DNA from: Chrysemys picta bellii
Taxonomy: Eukaryota; Chordata; Testudines; Emydidae
DNA length: 64,000 bases
Reading direction: 5' to 3'
NCBI RefSeq assembly: GCF_011386835.1
Contig: NC_088792.1
Span: forward strand, 222,049,894-222,113,893
This document shows positions 1-13,900 of the stretch, piece after piece (within the stretch, counting starts at the first letter, position 1; every line of letters begins with the position of its first letter). The position numbers and the translations under genes are program-made. The notes under the pieces are model-generated. The model ran no database searches. It saw only the letters and a list, made by a program, of their open reading frames with translations, and was not told where the DNA came from.

Positions 1-293
1 ACCCCAGCCCCTTCTCACTCTCTGCACCCCTCCTGCACCAACCTCCTGCCCTGAGCCCCAACCCTCACTGTGCACCCCCTCGTGCACTCCAACCCTCTTC
101 CCTGAGACTTCTCATACACCCCACACCCTTCCTTTGCCCCAACCCCTTGCCATTAGCCCCTTCCTGCACACCACACCCCCTCCCACACTCCACACTCCCT
201 CCTGTACCACAACCCCCAGCCCTACATTCATGGCCCTGATAGCATTTCCCCACACAGATGTGGCCCTCGGGCCAAAAAATTTGCCCACCCCTG
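1..293 (-). mobile_element. hAT-type DNA transposon end, partial
   Basis: Read on the minus strand from 293, the sequence begins CAGGGGTGGGCAAATTTTTT followed by GGCCCGAGGGCCACAT. This is the characteristic terminal sequence of a widespread amniote hAT family. The interior (about 1-230) is C-rich on the plus strand with repeated CACCCCTCC/CACTCCC-like units. The left terminus is outside the window, so TSDs cannot be checked. The family assignment is from memory of the terminal motif. Confidence 0.6.
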
Positions 294-515
294 GTTTAAA
301 ACATCTGAAAATTGATTTTTTTTTTTTGCTTAACTTTGCAAATGAGTGTTCCAATCCAGGCAGCCAATTAACTGCTAGACTTGCAAAGTAACTTTGCCTA
401 CACTAATGTGTGAATATTCATATATTGATTTTCCTACAGAAACTATGATTATACAAATGCATTTAAAAGCCTCAAGTTTCTGACTGTAGTAGAATATATA
501 GCATGGAATACATAC

Positions 516-577
516 ACAAAAGGATGGAGGCCAAGAGTCAAGGCCCCTAAACAAACGATTCCTTAAAAAAGACTTCC
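516..577 (-). CDS. RB1CC1: RB1CC1 coding exon 10 (residues 545-565), last exon in window
   Basis: The acceptor is TTTGTACAG, then [20 protein letters not shown] plus Cys, with donor GTATGT at 515. It ends in phase 0. In mammals the next exon opens with TQKPRK, which includes the annotated nuclear localisation signal, and would lie left of position 1. Confidence 0.93.
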
Positions 578-3500
578 CTGTACAAAGAAACAAACTTTGG
601 TTATTTAGCAGTAATGCACACAACATTCAAACACACCACAAGGATGGAACACAACAATCTATTGTACATGTAAGTATTGCACTAACTCTGGCAGCTCACT
701 ACACATTTGCATTCTTTGACAGATAATGTCAAATTTCCGCAGCATTTCAGACCAAAAAGCATGTCAGAATTCTGTCCCCCATTCAAGCCTTTTTCTTTTT
801 TCATGGTGGCCCTCATACCAAACCAATCATCCTCTTTATAGATCTCCGAATATCTTCTCTCCTCTTCGAAGTTTCCCTCCAAAATCCCTTTTTACTGTTA
901 ATCTTTTTTAATCCAACACTATTTACTACTCTTTGTTTGCTTTGAATTTAATAAAGTAGGGCAAAAGAAATCAATAATAAGCTTCACAACGGGCTGGCAT
1001 TAAAAGGTGCCCTGGGCGAACTTGTATTCTGGCACCCCTGGCCCCCGCTGTCTCCCCCGGCTCCCCACCCATCTCCTGCATTGCCCTTGCTGTCTCCCTG
1101 GCTTCCCACTCATCCTCCCAATCTCCCCTGCTGCCTCCCTGGGCTCCCTCCCCCGCATTGTCCCCCGGCCCCTGCTGCCTCCCTGGGCTCCCTGCCCCGC
1201 ATTGTCCCCTGCTGCCTCCCTGGGCTCCCTGCCCCGCATTGTCCCCTGCTGCCTCCCTGGGATCTCCCCCCACCATCACCCCCAGGCCCTGCTGCCTCCC
1301 TGGGTTCCCCCATCCCCATTATCCCTCAGGCCCCTGCTGCCTCCCTGAATTGCCCTCCTGCATCGCTCCCAGGCCCCTGCTGCCTCCCTAGGCATCACTC
1401 CCAGGACCCACTGTCTCAGTGCCACAGTTTCTCGAGCTCCCTTCCGCGGCCTTGCACCCCAGGCCTGCCCCACTCCTTGTCTCTTGACCACAGAGCCGCC
1501 CCTAACCATGTCACTCTGGGTGGTCGCCCACATTGCCCACCTGTAAGGCCAACCCAGCTTCACAGAAAAAAATAAGATTAATCAAATTCTTTGTTTTTAA
1601 CTTTGCCCTGCCTTTCTCTACTTCTTTTGCCTGTTATTTCAAGTGTACGCCCAAATGCTCTTCAAGAAAGGACTTTTTGCTGTTTCTGTAAAGCACAGCA
1701 CAAGTTCTGCCACTGAACAAATATTAAGCAGCAACATCAAAAAAGTTACTTTAACAAGATTAATATAGAAGTTTGTATAAATCAGTTTAAAATAGCTATT
1801 GCATTAAAGAATAAAAAAGTTAAATAACTAAAGTTTTTTAAACAAAGATTTTAAATTAGCTGCGAATTTTTAACAATATTTTGAATTAAATATATGGCAA
1901 GGTTTACTAATTTGTTGGCACACTTTAGAAACATAATTCAATTTTTAATATATTTTGTATTTGTATATATTTTGTACATATCAAATTTAAAGTTATTTCT
2001 ATTCACATGAACATCACTTATACTACATATCATCACTCTGGGTACTCCAAACTCTGCTGTTAAGACAGCTCAAGTATACAGTGTTCGTTGTTTGAAAACT
2101 ACAGAAATGCACTAAAATGGTAGTTGTGATTTAAGTTACAGAAGAGGAAAACACTTACTAAACAATTTCCCAAAAGATTCCCTTTTTGCCTTTTCAGCTT
2201 CATATAGATGTTTCCCATCTTTTATTAAAGCAACAGCCCACTACAAAAGGGAAAACACATACAGTTAGCATGGTAAGTCAGTTCCTATGATCACACAAAG
2301 GTAAAACCTTGAAATTATTTAACTTGCTTACCTCCCTGTAGTGTTTTATAAACATTTTTCTCCTTACAACCTCAACAACAGCTAAACAGTACATTTGAGG
2401 AACGGTACTGAGAGCCTCTACAATCTTGACTCTTTCTAGCAGCTCTGTTACAAGGCGAAACAAGGCTTGCAGTTTCTCTCCATCTTGGTCCGCATGAAGC
2501 ATCACAAAGCAACACCATCTACAGAGTAAAATATACCAGTAGCTTCAAGATCATCAGACTTTTAAAAGGAAAGCAAGGTTTCAAGGATGTTATACTGATG
2601 CACATTTATCACAATTAAGTTCACACCATGGATTATCTCATTTTGCTTTTAAAAAGATAGCAGTTGATCAGTCATCTATTTATTTTGTTTACGTTGCGGA
2701 CAATATGTCTATTTCCTGAAAAAGACACTAACAATCCTTCCCAAACACTGTTTTTATTCATATTTTTCATGCTGACAATGCCCTGAAGCGTACAGGACAG
2801 CTGCAGACTGAGCAAGACACTTTAGTTTCCATTGAGCAAGGCTGAATATGATTACGCTAATCACCATTTAGTTCCGGACAGCATCTGTCTCATACCGCAA
2901 ATGTTAAACAATGCCTTCATTTAATTAGGCTGTCATTGCATGAAATCTTTATATTAACATGCTGTAAATAAATGACAAATTACTAACTAGTTTAACTTAT
3001 TCTATCTCATCACAAACTGCAGAAAATTATTCTGTTTAAAACATGTATTCTGAAAGCATTACTCCGCTTTTAAAGCACCAAAACCTACGTAATTGCTTAT
3101 CACAGGTCACATGAGACATTTTGTCCATTTACTGCCAATTCCTTGAAACGTTTTCACCAATTTGGATTGTATTAAGTACAAGAAAAATAGTTTTAGCTAT
3201 TGTACAAAAAACACATACTATGCCATATTACTGTGCCTGACTTACATCACAGACATCATATAATATATGCAATTTCAATCTTCACCACATTTCTTCCCTC
3301 CTCCCCCCCCCCCAATCTATCTGTATTAATCCAGAAAAAAATTAATCTGGTAAATACTGTATTTAAGATTTATTCATATGACACTTTATATGATAAACTC
3401 CAGTGACATAAACCAAAAAAAGCTTTAAAGAAAACTGACATCACTTACTTTAGTCTGACTTGTAGATTATTTGCAAGCTCTTGTTTGGCAGTGGTACATT

Positions 3501-4784
3501 TCTGCTTAATATCTAACAGTTTTCTGTGATTAGTTAACATAATCATCAGTTGATTTGCATGACTCAAACACAAATCAGGTAGCACAGAAGGATCTTTCAA
3601 GTTCTCAGCTCTCTTCTGATTAGCCAAAAATCCCTATAAGAAGAGAAATGCTTGTTAAGCGGATCTGTGTCACAAAATGAAGAACTTTCGCCCGTTACTT
3701 GGTTCTATATCAGTGTCACTGTTTACTTATTTACATAGCACATTCCATCTGTAAGGATGTGAAACAGCTTTAACAAACTTACCTGGCCTCACTCTGAGAT
3801 ATGTTGTGATCACTGAACAAGGTGGTATTGTTCCAGGGTTTTATTCCTTAAATAAAATTCTATTAATTACTATCAACAAATAAAGAAAAAAGAACCACTG
3901 TATATTTAAATATTATTAACAAAGACCGGTGCTATTTTGTAAATGGGCTAATTTTACATCCCACAGCAAGCAAAGCAGCATACAGGGCAGTTTATTTTGT
4001 CCTTAGAACTATAGTAATCTATATATATAATGAAGTGCAGATGGAATATTCTCACACATCAAGAGGAAAACTGTTCCTTTAGTCCTTTTTAAATCTTAAA
4101 CTGTTTTGTCAAGTCTTGCAACAAAACTATTTTTATAGGCTAAAATCATTCCAGTTATCTAGTTGCCTTAATCAGGCAACTTTATCTTCTTATCGCCTGC
4201 ATCATAACAGAGCATCTTGTGGACCACTTCTCCAACTCTCAATAAAATGGACCACCTCCATACCTATTTGATGTAGTGGCAATATTTTTAAAATATACTG
4301 CCAATAATTCACATTTTAAAAATTCAAATAGTAAAAAAAAATAATGCTCAGTTTGACAAAAACAGTAAATGAAAAATAAAACAACAGCTAAGCATAGATG
4401 GATTTATTTCAATGATTCTGCACAACAGAGTTGGCTTTGATGTTTCTGTAAAAGTACTCTTATATTCTTATTATGTAATGCCCCCTATTGACCATAACTA
4501 TACATGCAAAGATAATAATTCCAAGCTTTCATAGCTCAAAAATGTTCTTTAAAATTATATTAACCCAGAGAGTAATGTTTACTTTTGACTTGTGCTTGAA
4601 TACTTGTATTACCTGATTCCTACATGAAAAATAATTAAAATATTTTCCACCTGGGAATCAAATTGCAGCCAAGACAAGTTCCTGTCTAATATTATTTTGA
4701 CCTCCAACTAACATTTTGGCTTCATTTCATGTATTACTTGTATTTGTTGATAAGGCATCTGGCATGTCATTTACTTCACAAATT

Positions 4785-4840
<56 letters not shown>

Positions 4841-4854
4841 AATTTGTGAAGTAA

Positions 4855-4905
<51 letters not shown>

Positions 4906-7900
4906 TAAAGCTAGAAATTACTTACTTTTTTTCATGAAACATTAAAACTATTTATATTATTTATATTGTTTCACTACTATCTATATCTATATCTATATAT
5001 ATTTTTTAATACACAGGAGTGCCCATCACTGTCTTGGGAACTGAACAGTATTACAACTTTCCCACCAACTTCTTATTATATTTATATCTATGTACTACTA
5101 GTTTGAATAAGCCAGATAAGATTAATCGCCATGGTGCCACATAGGGAGTGAGGTATTTTCTCAGGTAGTCAGGACACAAGCCAGGCACAGTTGTAGTAAT
5201 CCAAGTTAACACACTGAACTGCACCCAAACCAAAAAGAGAGTAAATTAATCCTCTGCAGAATTGGTGTAATATGCTTCCTGAGGTTCATACCATGAAACA
5301 GGCGGGCATCTGCAAATCAGTCAATCATTTAAACTCAAACATTCAACAATTCAAAAGGCATAATACACAAAAACACCTTTTGTGTCATTGTCCCTACCAT
5401 TTCCAAAACGGTGTGTTGGAGCGGGAAGGACTACAGGAGGAACAGATCAAAGGTACAAATGACAGAGATATACTGACATTCAGTAGGAGTTACCTGACAT
5501 TTGCCTCTTTGAAAATCTCCACCAAAATGGTTAAAAAGTTACTGTCTCGAAAGGTGACAGTGAACTTATTACTGAAGTTTCCTATAAGTGTTAACAATTG
5601 TTCCAAGTTAGTACTCTTTCATCAATTTTGTAACTTCTACAAAACACAATGTGCTAAAAATAAATAGTTTACAAAATGTTAAAGACTCGTTCAATTGCCC
5701 TGCTATTTTACCATGGCTATTCGCTGCTCTTGGAAGAGTGCAGTAGTAAACAGCAACTGCAACATCACTACGCTCTCTTCCTCTTCCATTATTGGCTGAG
5801 AAAAAATGCTTTCCCAAGACCTAATATTAATAGATTTCAGAAATTTCAATAAAATATCTTTTAGATTTTATCATTTTCCTTATGGCATTTTCAACCCAAA
5901 CACTAATATATTAGCAAGTGCACGAAACTCACTAGTCTAGGTTCAAAATCTGAACATAGTGAAGAGAAAAACTAAACAACTGGTATAAACGGGGAAAAGT
6001 TAATTTTAGCAATGGAAGAAGTTTTAAGCAAAGGGTGGGGTTTTTTTTCTTTAGGTATAAAAGCTAACCAGAGTCATTTCTAAAAACAGTACTTCATAGA
6101 GCAATTAGGTGTCATCATATATTAATAAAGGCATTGTTTCATATTTTGAAGCTTAACATATTATCCTTAACAAATGAACTGTGTTCTTTCACTTCTTGAT
6201 ATTAATTAGCTCTAATATATACATTCTACATTTTCCCATCAGATCAGTAGACACCAAAAGATGACCGGTGGGGAGAAATGTTAAAGACCTCCTTAAGTTA
6301 ACTGCATGTTACTATGGTGATAAGGTGATGTAAATGCTAATGAGTTAAAAGGAGAACTAGCCAACTGGCCTATCAGATGAAAAGCCGCCGGATAATATCA
6401 GGGTAACACTGCAAAGACAGACAGGAGTTCAACTCTCATGTATATTAATAAGCTTTGGTAGGTGTATGAGTAACTTATTGTAAATGGTGTCAGGCTGATG
6501 GCTGTAGGTCATCTCTTCCTGTCCCTCAACAGTAGCCAGCCACAGAGACCAGACTTTTGCATAGGTGCAGGAAGTAGGGGTGCAGAGGGTGCTGCAGCAC
6601 CCCCGGGTTTTGCGCCCAACATCCCGGCCGCTGGCCCCATGCCCCTGCCACCACGCTCAGCCGCCAGCCCCGCACCCAGGGTCTCCGCTGCCGTCCCAAG
6701 GACCCGCTCGGCTGCGGGCCTCGGGGGCTCCGCTGCCAGCCTCGGGGTCCTGGTCGCCGGCCCCAGCTCTAGGAGGTGGTGAGGGGTGTACACAGGGTTA
6801 AGGGGAGGGTGCAGCTCAGCACCCCATTCCAAAAACTGTTCCAGCGCCACTGGACTTTTGTCTAATACTAGAGTTTAAAGAGGTCATCAGTGTTATTCAA
6901 TACCATAATCAGTAAAGGCTACAATTGGGTGGCACATCTTTCACTGTGTTCGGTCCTACGCAAAGGCAACTATTACCACTTTACAACAGAGGCCTTGGCA
7001 ACTGTATGCCCTGCCTCCCACAATGGAGGAAAAATGCACTGGTCATTTTGTTGACTGGCAAGTGCACACTGTCCAGGCACTAACATAACCCATTCCTGTG
7101 AGTATAACTCAAAAGAGTATGAAACTGCCAAACACGTTCACACCTTCTCCCATGCCAGTCCTTACCTGTGGGAAAAGCTCCCAATCAAAATCCTCCTTCA
7201 AGACTTTTTTTCAAAACTCACCTATTCTGTAATGCACACAGAAAAGTGCTGTTAATGGCTAGATAAGTAGAGAGCTGTGATTACTGGTTCTGACTTGCTA
7301 ATAATTGCCCATGTCCTCTTATTCCTGTTACTCCATTTTCCCCAATACCCTGACCTCAGCCTACTTGTTGGTCTGATCCGCCTGGTATTTTAGACTAATG
7401 TTTTGTGAGCAGAGGCTCATTTACAGTCACCAGTAGAGGCGTATTCATATGAGCTGCTTATTCCTCAAGAAGTTTCTCTGGCTCCAGATCACTGTGCAGA
7501 AGTCATCTGTATCTTATTTTAACAACTGAACCAGTTACATTATAATTGTTTATAAAAGTAAGCCAAATTTAGAGGTATACAATCCAGTTTGCACCAGCAT
7601 TTCTAAGTTAAAAAAAAAATCCTGTGATAAGAGGATTTCAAGACTCTTAGTACAGTTACATGTTGGCAGAAATGAAAGAAATGTTTAAAGTCAAAGAGCA
7701 GCAGAACAATGTTTTGAATGTTAGCTTTTTAATTGGATTCGGTTGCCTCCCCTTTTTGGATATTATTTATTTGCTGGTCACTAAAAAGTAAGTGGACCGG
7801 AAAAAGCAAGCTTAATCATCACAACCACTGGTACGCGCAATGGCTTGAGGGAACTGTTATCTACCACAGTACCACTGCGTCTGTTATTCTGATCCTGCAA

Positions 7901-10900
7901 GATGCCCTGCGCAAATCAAGCCAGAGGGAACCAGTTGATATCAAAGGCCCTGCCAGCTTCAGCTGAATCTTTAATACCACCAGTCATGTGAACATGAGGT
8001 ACTTGCCATCTCTGCCTCTCTCATACGAGTCATTTTTCCTTCCTTTCCCTATTTCTCCATTAACAGATTTATTTGGGCATAAGCTTTCGTGGGTAAAAAC
8101 CCCAAGTCTGCAGATGCATGGAGTGAAAATTACAGATACAGGCATAAATATATATTGGCACATGAAGAGAAGGGAGTTACCTTACAAATGGAGAACCAAT
8201 GTTGAAGGCCAATTCAGACAGGGTGGATGTGGTCCACTCCCATTAATTGATGAAGAGGTGTCAATACCTAGAGGGAAAATTGCTTTTGTAGTGAGCCAGC
8301 CACTTCCAGTCTTTATTCAAGCCCAAATTGATGGCGTTAAATTTGCAAATGAATTGTAGCTCAGCAGTTTAATTTTCACTCCATGCATCTGAAGAAGTGG
8401 GTTTTTTACCATGAAAGCTTATGCCCAAATAAATCTGTTAGTCTTCAAGGTGCCACCTTGTTGTTTTTGTGGATACAAAGTAACACGGCTACCCCTCTGA
8501 TATTTCTCCATTCTCACTTTCCTCTTTTTGCCTTCTGTGTAATAAGAATGTTATTAACTTAACTGGCAAAGACAAATCCTTCCCTGGCAATACTGAAGAC
8601 TATAACGAAAACATCAAGCTGAAAGCAATGCCTTTGACAGCCCACTGCTGATGAAAGGATGCCAAGTCTCAAAGACCATGTGCTTTTCCTACAATTTCAC
8701 AGCAACTAGGTTGCAAATGAGAAAGTATCAGACACAGAAGCTGCACTTTTCCCCACATTGTGCAAGTTGTTTTTTGTTTGTCTATTTTGGTATCCCAAAG
8801 GAAAAAGAACTGAACAATAGCAGCTCAAGACAATCTAAACAAACTTTCTGTTTTCCTCCAAAAGACAACAAATACAATCTTTAGTAATTTAGTAATAACA
8901 GTAAGAAGACCATATATACCTGAAGAGAAAGCGAATAAGCAAAACTGTTAACATGTAGCCTTATTAACTTTTTTCCATTTCAAATGCTCTCACTGTTTTT
9001 CTTCTTTCTGTGCATGTAATAAATCATTAAGAATATTTGTAAAGGTGGTCGTTCAAATGGGAGGAGGCCAGTTATAACTTGACACAAAACTCGAGACCAC
9101 ACTTGTTTAATGTTTTAACAATAAATACGTTTAAAAAAAACAAAAACAAAAAAACACATTAACCTTTGTGGGGCTAGACACCGTCTCATCAATACAACAC
9201 TCTGCATGTCGTCTTGGTTAGTCAAGCAATGGCAAAACTGGTTAAAGGCTATACAAGAAATGTCCCATCTCCCTATGCAAACAATGCGTGCACTCCCTAT
9301 GTGCATGCACAGAACCAGTGTAGGTTTTAAGTGGTATAGAGGGTACTTTGGTGGCTCTGTCATTCTATGGTAAATCTCACCCTTTTTAAAATTTAACAGA
9401 TGAGTGTTGAAGCAAGGTAACATACAAGTTTATGGTCTCACCTTTCAATTTCAGTTTAAGAAATTGTTTTACTTCTGCATCTCAATCAAAAGGGTCTTTG
9501 GTTATAATGAAAGAAATTTTGTGGTTGCCTGGATTCAGTAGGTACCAGTTCTTTGAATTTCAACACTGCGTTCCATGAGTTGAAATTGTACCTTCTCAGG
9601 ATTTCCTGTTGGTTGGCAATCCTGAGCTGGAGCCCCCCGGTTGAGCAGAGCTTCCAGCTGAAGAAGTCCAGCTTTTTGGAGTCTTTTGGGGTCAGTCCCT
9701 AGTGCCCCTGTTTCTCTCTCATTCTCCGCGGCCACCACCAACGAGCAGGGCTCCAGGTGAGTAAACAAGTAATCGTACCCCTTAGAGGGGACAAAGTATT
9801 TTCTCTCTCCCCCCTTCGCTGTTGGGGGAATGCAGGCAGGGGTTTGCCACAGAGTTTTAGTTTTGACGTGGGGCAATGCCACCCTTGATGGCCCCTCTGG
9901 GGCCATAATGTCAACCATCGGGTCTTCCGATTCGACTACAGCCCCATATTGTGAGCCAATATGCAGGCTCTGTGCAGCAGGTCCTGGTGCACTCCACTGT
10001 CAATAGGGAGTGGCCCAGAGGAGGAAGTCCCCACCACTGTTTTATCCGGGGAGGACGATGATGAGGCCAGAGGAGGCACCGGGCATTCCTGGCCCTCCCT
10101 GGGTATATCCTGCTCTGTACCATGCTCCTCAGTGCCAATCTCAAGTTCAGCACCGGTGGCAGGCTTGGGATCTGGACATGGCTGCATAGCCTGTATTGAT
10201 GTCATTGCGGAGCCCCAAGAGGTGGGACAACTTGTGGCTGGCAGGGGCACTTGTGGTTCTGACACCACGGAGTGGGAACCTTTGGAGCGAGTGCCTTTGG
10301 TCTGGTGGTAAGCCCTCGGTGTCTAAAAGTGCCACCATGTGGGTACCTGCCACTGCACTTGCCCTGACACTACTCCCATGTCCTGCCTTCTGTTGCGGTC
10401 CCACTGGCACCAACTATGAGTTGAATAACAGGACTCTGCCTCTGAGTCAGATGATGTGGATCTGGAGCGTGAAGCGGTTCCAAGCGGGGCAGTGCCGGGG
10501 ATCAGTGCCACATGGCCAGTGCCATGGGGAGCAGTGACCTCCACATCAGTGCAGGCTTGCCTCTAGACATCGCCCTGCATTGCAACACCAGAAGTCTATC
10601 CCAGCTGGTAGTGGACTGCAGCCTCGAAAGTGTCCAGGGTGGACGGGAGTTCCAGCTCCTGCACCGGGCACCTGTGCTGAGCAGAATCCACTCAACGGTC
10701 CTCCTCGGGGCTGAGGTCAACGGGGCTGACTCCTGTGTTGTCGGCGCTGGGTGCTGGACGCACTCAGGCACCACTGGCTGATCCGGCAGCTTTTGGTATG
10801 GGAGAGTATCCCATTCTGTTTTCCTGTGCCTCTTATGCAGCACTGGGGAGTGTGAGCAGTGCTGCGCTGCCTCCACTGGCTTCGATGCTGGGAAGCGTCG

Positions 10901-13900
10901 GTGCCGAGGGTCTCTTTGACCAGAGTCCTTCCTCGCCCAGAGGCTGGGCTACTCTGCACGTAGGTGCTTGGTGCCGGATCCTGCTCGGTGCTGGATTCCA
11001 TCAGGATCTGTTTCAGCCTGAAGTCCTGCTCTTTCTTCGTCCTCGAGCAGAACCCTTTGCAAATCTTGCACCATTCTGTTTGGTGCACCTCCCCCAGACA
11101 CTTGAGACAAGAGTTGTGGGGGTTGCCTGTTGGTATGAGCTTATGGCAGGTTCCACAGGAGGAAAAGGAGGAAAGGGAATCTGGGGTGGGGAAAAGCCCC
11201 CACTCCTACTAAAACTAACAACTGAACACTAAACTTCAACTATTTACAAAACTAAGCTATTAGACTACAAAACTAGGGGAAACACTTGCAAGAGCAAGTG
11301 ACTCCAGTTCCAATGACTATCACTGGCGGTAAGAACTGAAGAGGCAGCAGGTCAACAGGGACCTATATTCACTGCCATGAAGGTGCCCCTCCAGGCACCA
11401 TGAAGGCGCCACTCCAGGGTGTTCCATAGCTGACCCAATGGGTGCTGCTAGGGGAAAAACCTTCCGACGACTGTACATGCAGCGCGCACACACCTAATTG
11501 GAATCGACATGAGCAAGCACTCGAAGAATAATATCTTTTATTAGACCAACTTCTGTTGGTAAGACAGACAAGCTTTCAAACTTACACAGAGCTCTTCTTC
11601 TGGGAAATTTATTCAGTGTCACAGCTAAATACAAGGTGGAACATTGTCACGCCGTCTGGAGTGGCTAATGACTGTAAATGCCAACTTCAGAGCAGAATGT
11701 CAAAAAGCCAGGTAGACACCCCAAACTGGTGGTATGCTCTATAATTAGACTTCACTAACCCAGTAACAAATGTGTACTCCTAAGGCACTATAACAATCTT
11801 ACTTCAGAATCACAGAGATTCCAGTCTATCTTGCCATCCAGGCAAGCTGGACTTAGAGACAAATGGTCACTCACACCAAAGATCAAAAAATATCAAAACA
11901 TTTATATCAAACCAGTTTCTGCAGAACATGAAACTGCAGGTTTAAGAATGGAAATATGTTGCTACAGTGGCAAATTTCAAACATCATTATATTCCTTCAA
12001 ATTCTAACCATTTCTCCTTAGTTATCTCAAATAGTAAGCAGTTTGATTTTTGCACACATTCTGAAAAGGAAGAATAAGATGTGTACTATTCCAGAAATGA
12101 AATCAGAAAGCTAATGTCTTTCAGAAGCAAGGACTGGGACCCCAAATATTGTTTATAGATTCATAGATTCCAAGACCATTTTCATCCTCTCGTCTGATCT
12201 CCTGTATAACACAGGCCACAGAACTTCTCCAAAATAATTCCCACCGCGTATCTTTTAGAAAAGAATCCAATCTGGATAGGAGAATCCACCACACCCTTGG
12301 TAAATTATTCCAATAGTTACTCTCACCATTGAAAATTTACATCTTAGTTATTTCCAGTCTGAATTTATCTAGTTTCAACTTGCCACTGGATCATGTTATA
12401 CCTTTCTCTCCCAGACTGAAGAGCCCATTATCAAATATTTGTTCCCTATGCAGATACTTACAGATTAATCAAGTCACCCTTAACTTTCTCTTTGTTAAAC
12501 TAAACAGACTGAGCTCTTTGAGTATCTCACTATAAAGCATATTTTCAATCATTTAATCCTTATTGTCGCTCCTCTCTGAACCCTCTCCAATTTACCAACC
12601 TCCTTCTTGAATTGTGAGGGACCAGAAATGGACACAGTATTCCAGCAGCGGTCCCACCAGTGCCAAATACAGAGGTAACATAACCTCTCTACTCCTACTC
12701 AAAATTCTCCTGTTTATGCATCCCAGGATCACATTAGCCTTTTTGGCCACAGCACCACACTGTGGGGCTCATGTTCAGCAGATTATTTACCATGACCACC
12801 AAATCTTTCTCAGAGTCATTGGTTCTCAGGATAGAGTCCCTCATCCCCTAAGTATGGCCCACATTGTTTACTCTTTGATATAATATTTACATGTAGCCAT
12901 ATTAAAATGCATATTGTTTGTTTGCACCCATTTTTACCAACCGATCCAAATCGCTCTGAATCAGTGTACTGTCGTTTTCATCATTTATCACTCCCCAATT
13001 TGTGTCATCTGCAAACAATGATGATTTTATGTTTTCTTCACTGATAAAACTATTACATAGCATAGGGCCAAGAACTGATCCCTGCAGGACCACACTGGAA
13101 ACACACTAATTGTATGACAATTCCCCATTTACAGTTACATTTTGAGACCTATCCAGTTTTTAATCAATTTAACGTGTGCCATGTTAATTTCATATTGTTC
13201 TAGTTTTTTAATCAACATGCTCTGCCGTACTAAGTCAAACATTTTACAGAAGTCTATTACATCAACATTATTGCCTTTTATCAACCAAACATGTAGTCTC
13301 ATAAAAAAAAAGAGAAATGAAGTTAGTTTCACAGGACCTATTTTCTATAACCCATTTTCATTTATATTAAATTACATTACACTCCTTTCATTCTTAAATA
13401 AGTTCTGTATCAGCCATTATCTAGCCTAGGATCCATGTCAGGCTGACAGGCCTATAATTATCTGGGCCATCCCATCTACCTTTTTAAGAATTGGCACATT
13501 AACTTTCTTCCAGTCTTCCGGAACTTGCCCAGTTCTTCAAGACTTATTAAAAATCAACATTAATGATCCAGTGAGCTCCTCAGCCAGTTCTTTAAAACTC
13601 TTGCATGCAAGTCATCTGGATCTGCTGCTTTAAAAACATCTAACTTTAGTAGCTTCTGTCTGACATCTTACAGAGATACTAGCGGAATGGAAAGAGTGTT
13701 ATTGTCACCATATAATGAGACTACATAATTTATTTTTCCCCCTCCAATAAAGAATATTCATTGAACATTTCTGCCTTTCCTGCATTACTACTGATAATTC
13801 TGCCATTTCCATCTAGAAATGAACCAATACCATTTTCAGGATTCATTTTGTTCCTAATATATTTTTTTTAAAAAAACACCCTCCTGCTTATTTTCCTTAT

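Noticed and set aside
1200..1440. CRISPR-like array
   Set aside because: The repeats are contiguous with no unique spacers and the genome is vertebrate; it is a minisatellite.
1081..1575. 164-codon Pro-rich open frame
   Set aside because: It is produced by the 37-bp C-rich minisatellite; the same array is open in other frames and on the opposite strand.
5272..5667. 131-codon plus-strand frame
   Set aside because: No recognised motif and ordinary intron composition; the length is within chance for this much sequence.
6590..6780. CpG-island promoter
   Set aside because: The GC-rich block is exactly bounded by an 8-bp duplication, so it is an inserted element.
7988..8359. 123-codon plus-strand frame
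   Set aside because: It crosses the boundary and UTR-like interior of a Penelope-like element and does not resemble its protein.
10735..11232. 165-codon plus-strand frame
   Set aside because: It is a shadow of the minus-strand DIRS-like gag region, which carries the recognisable motifs.
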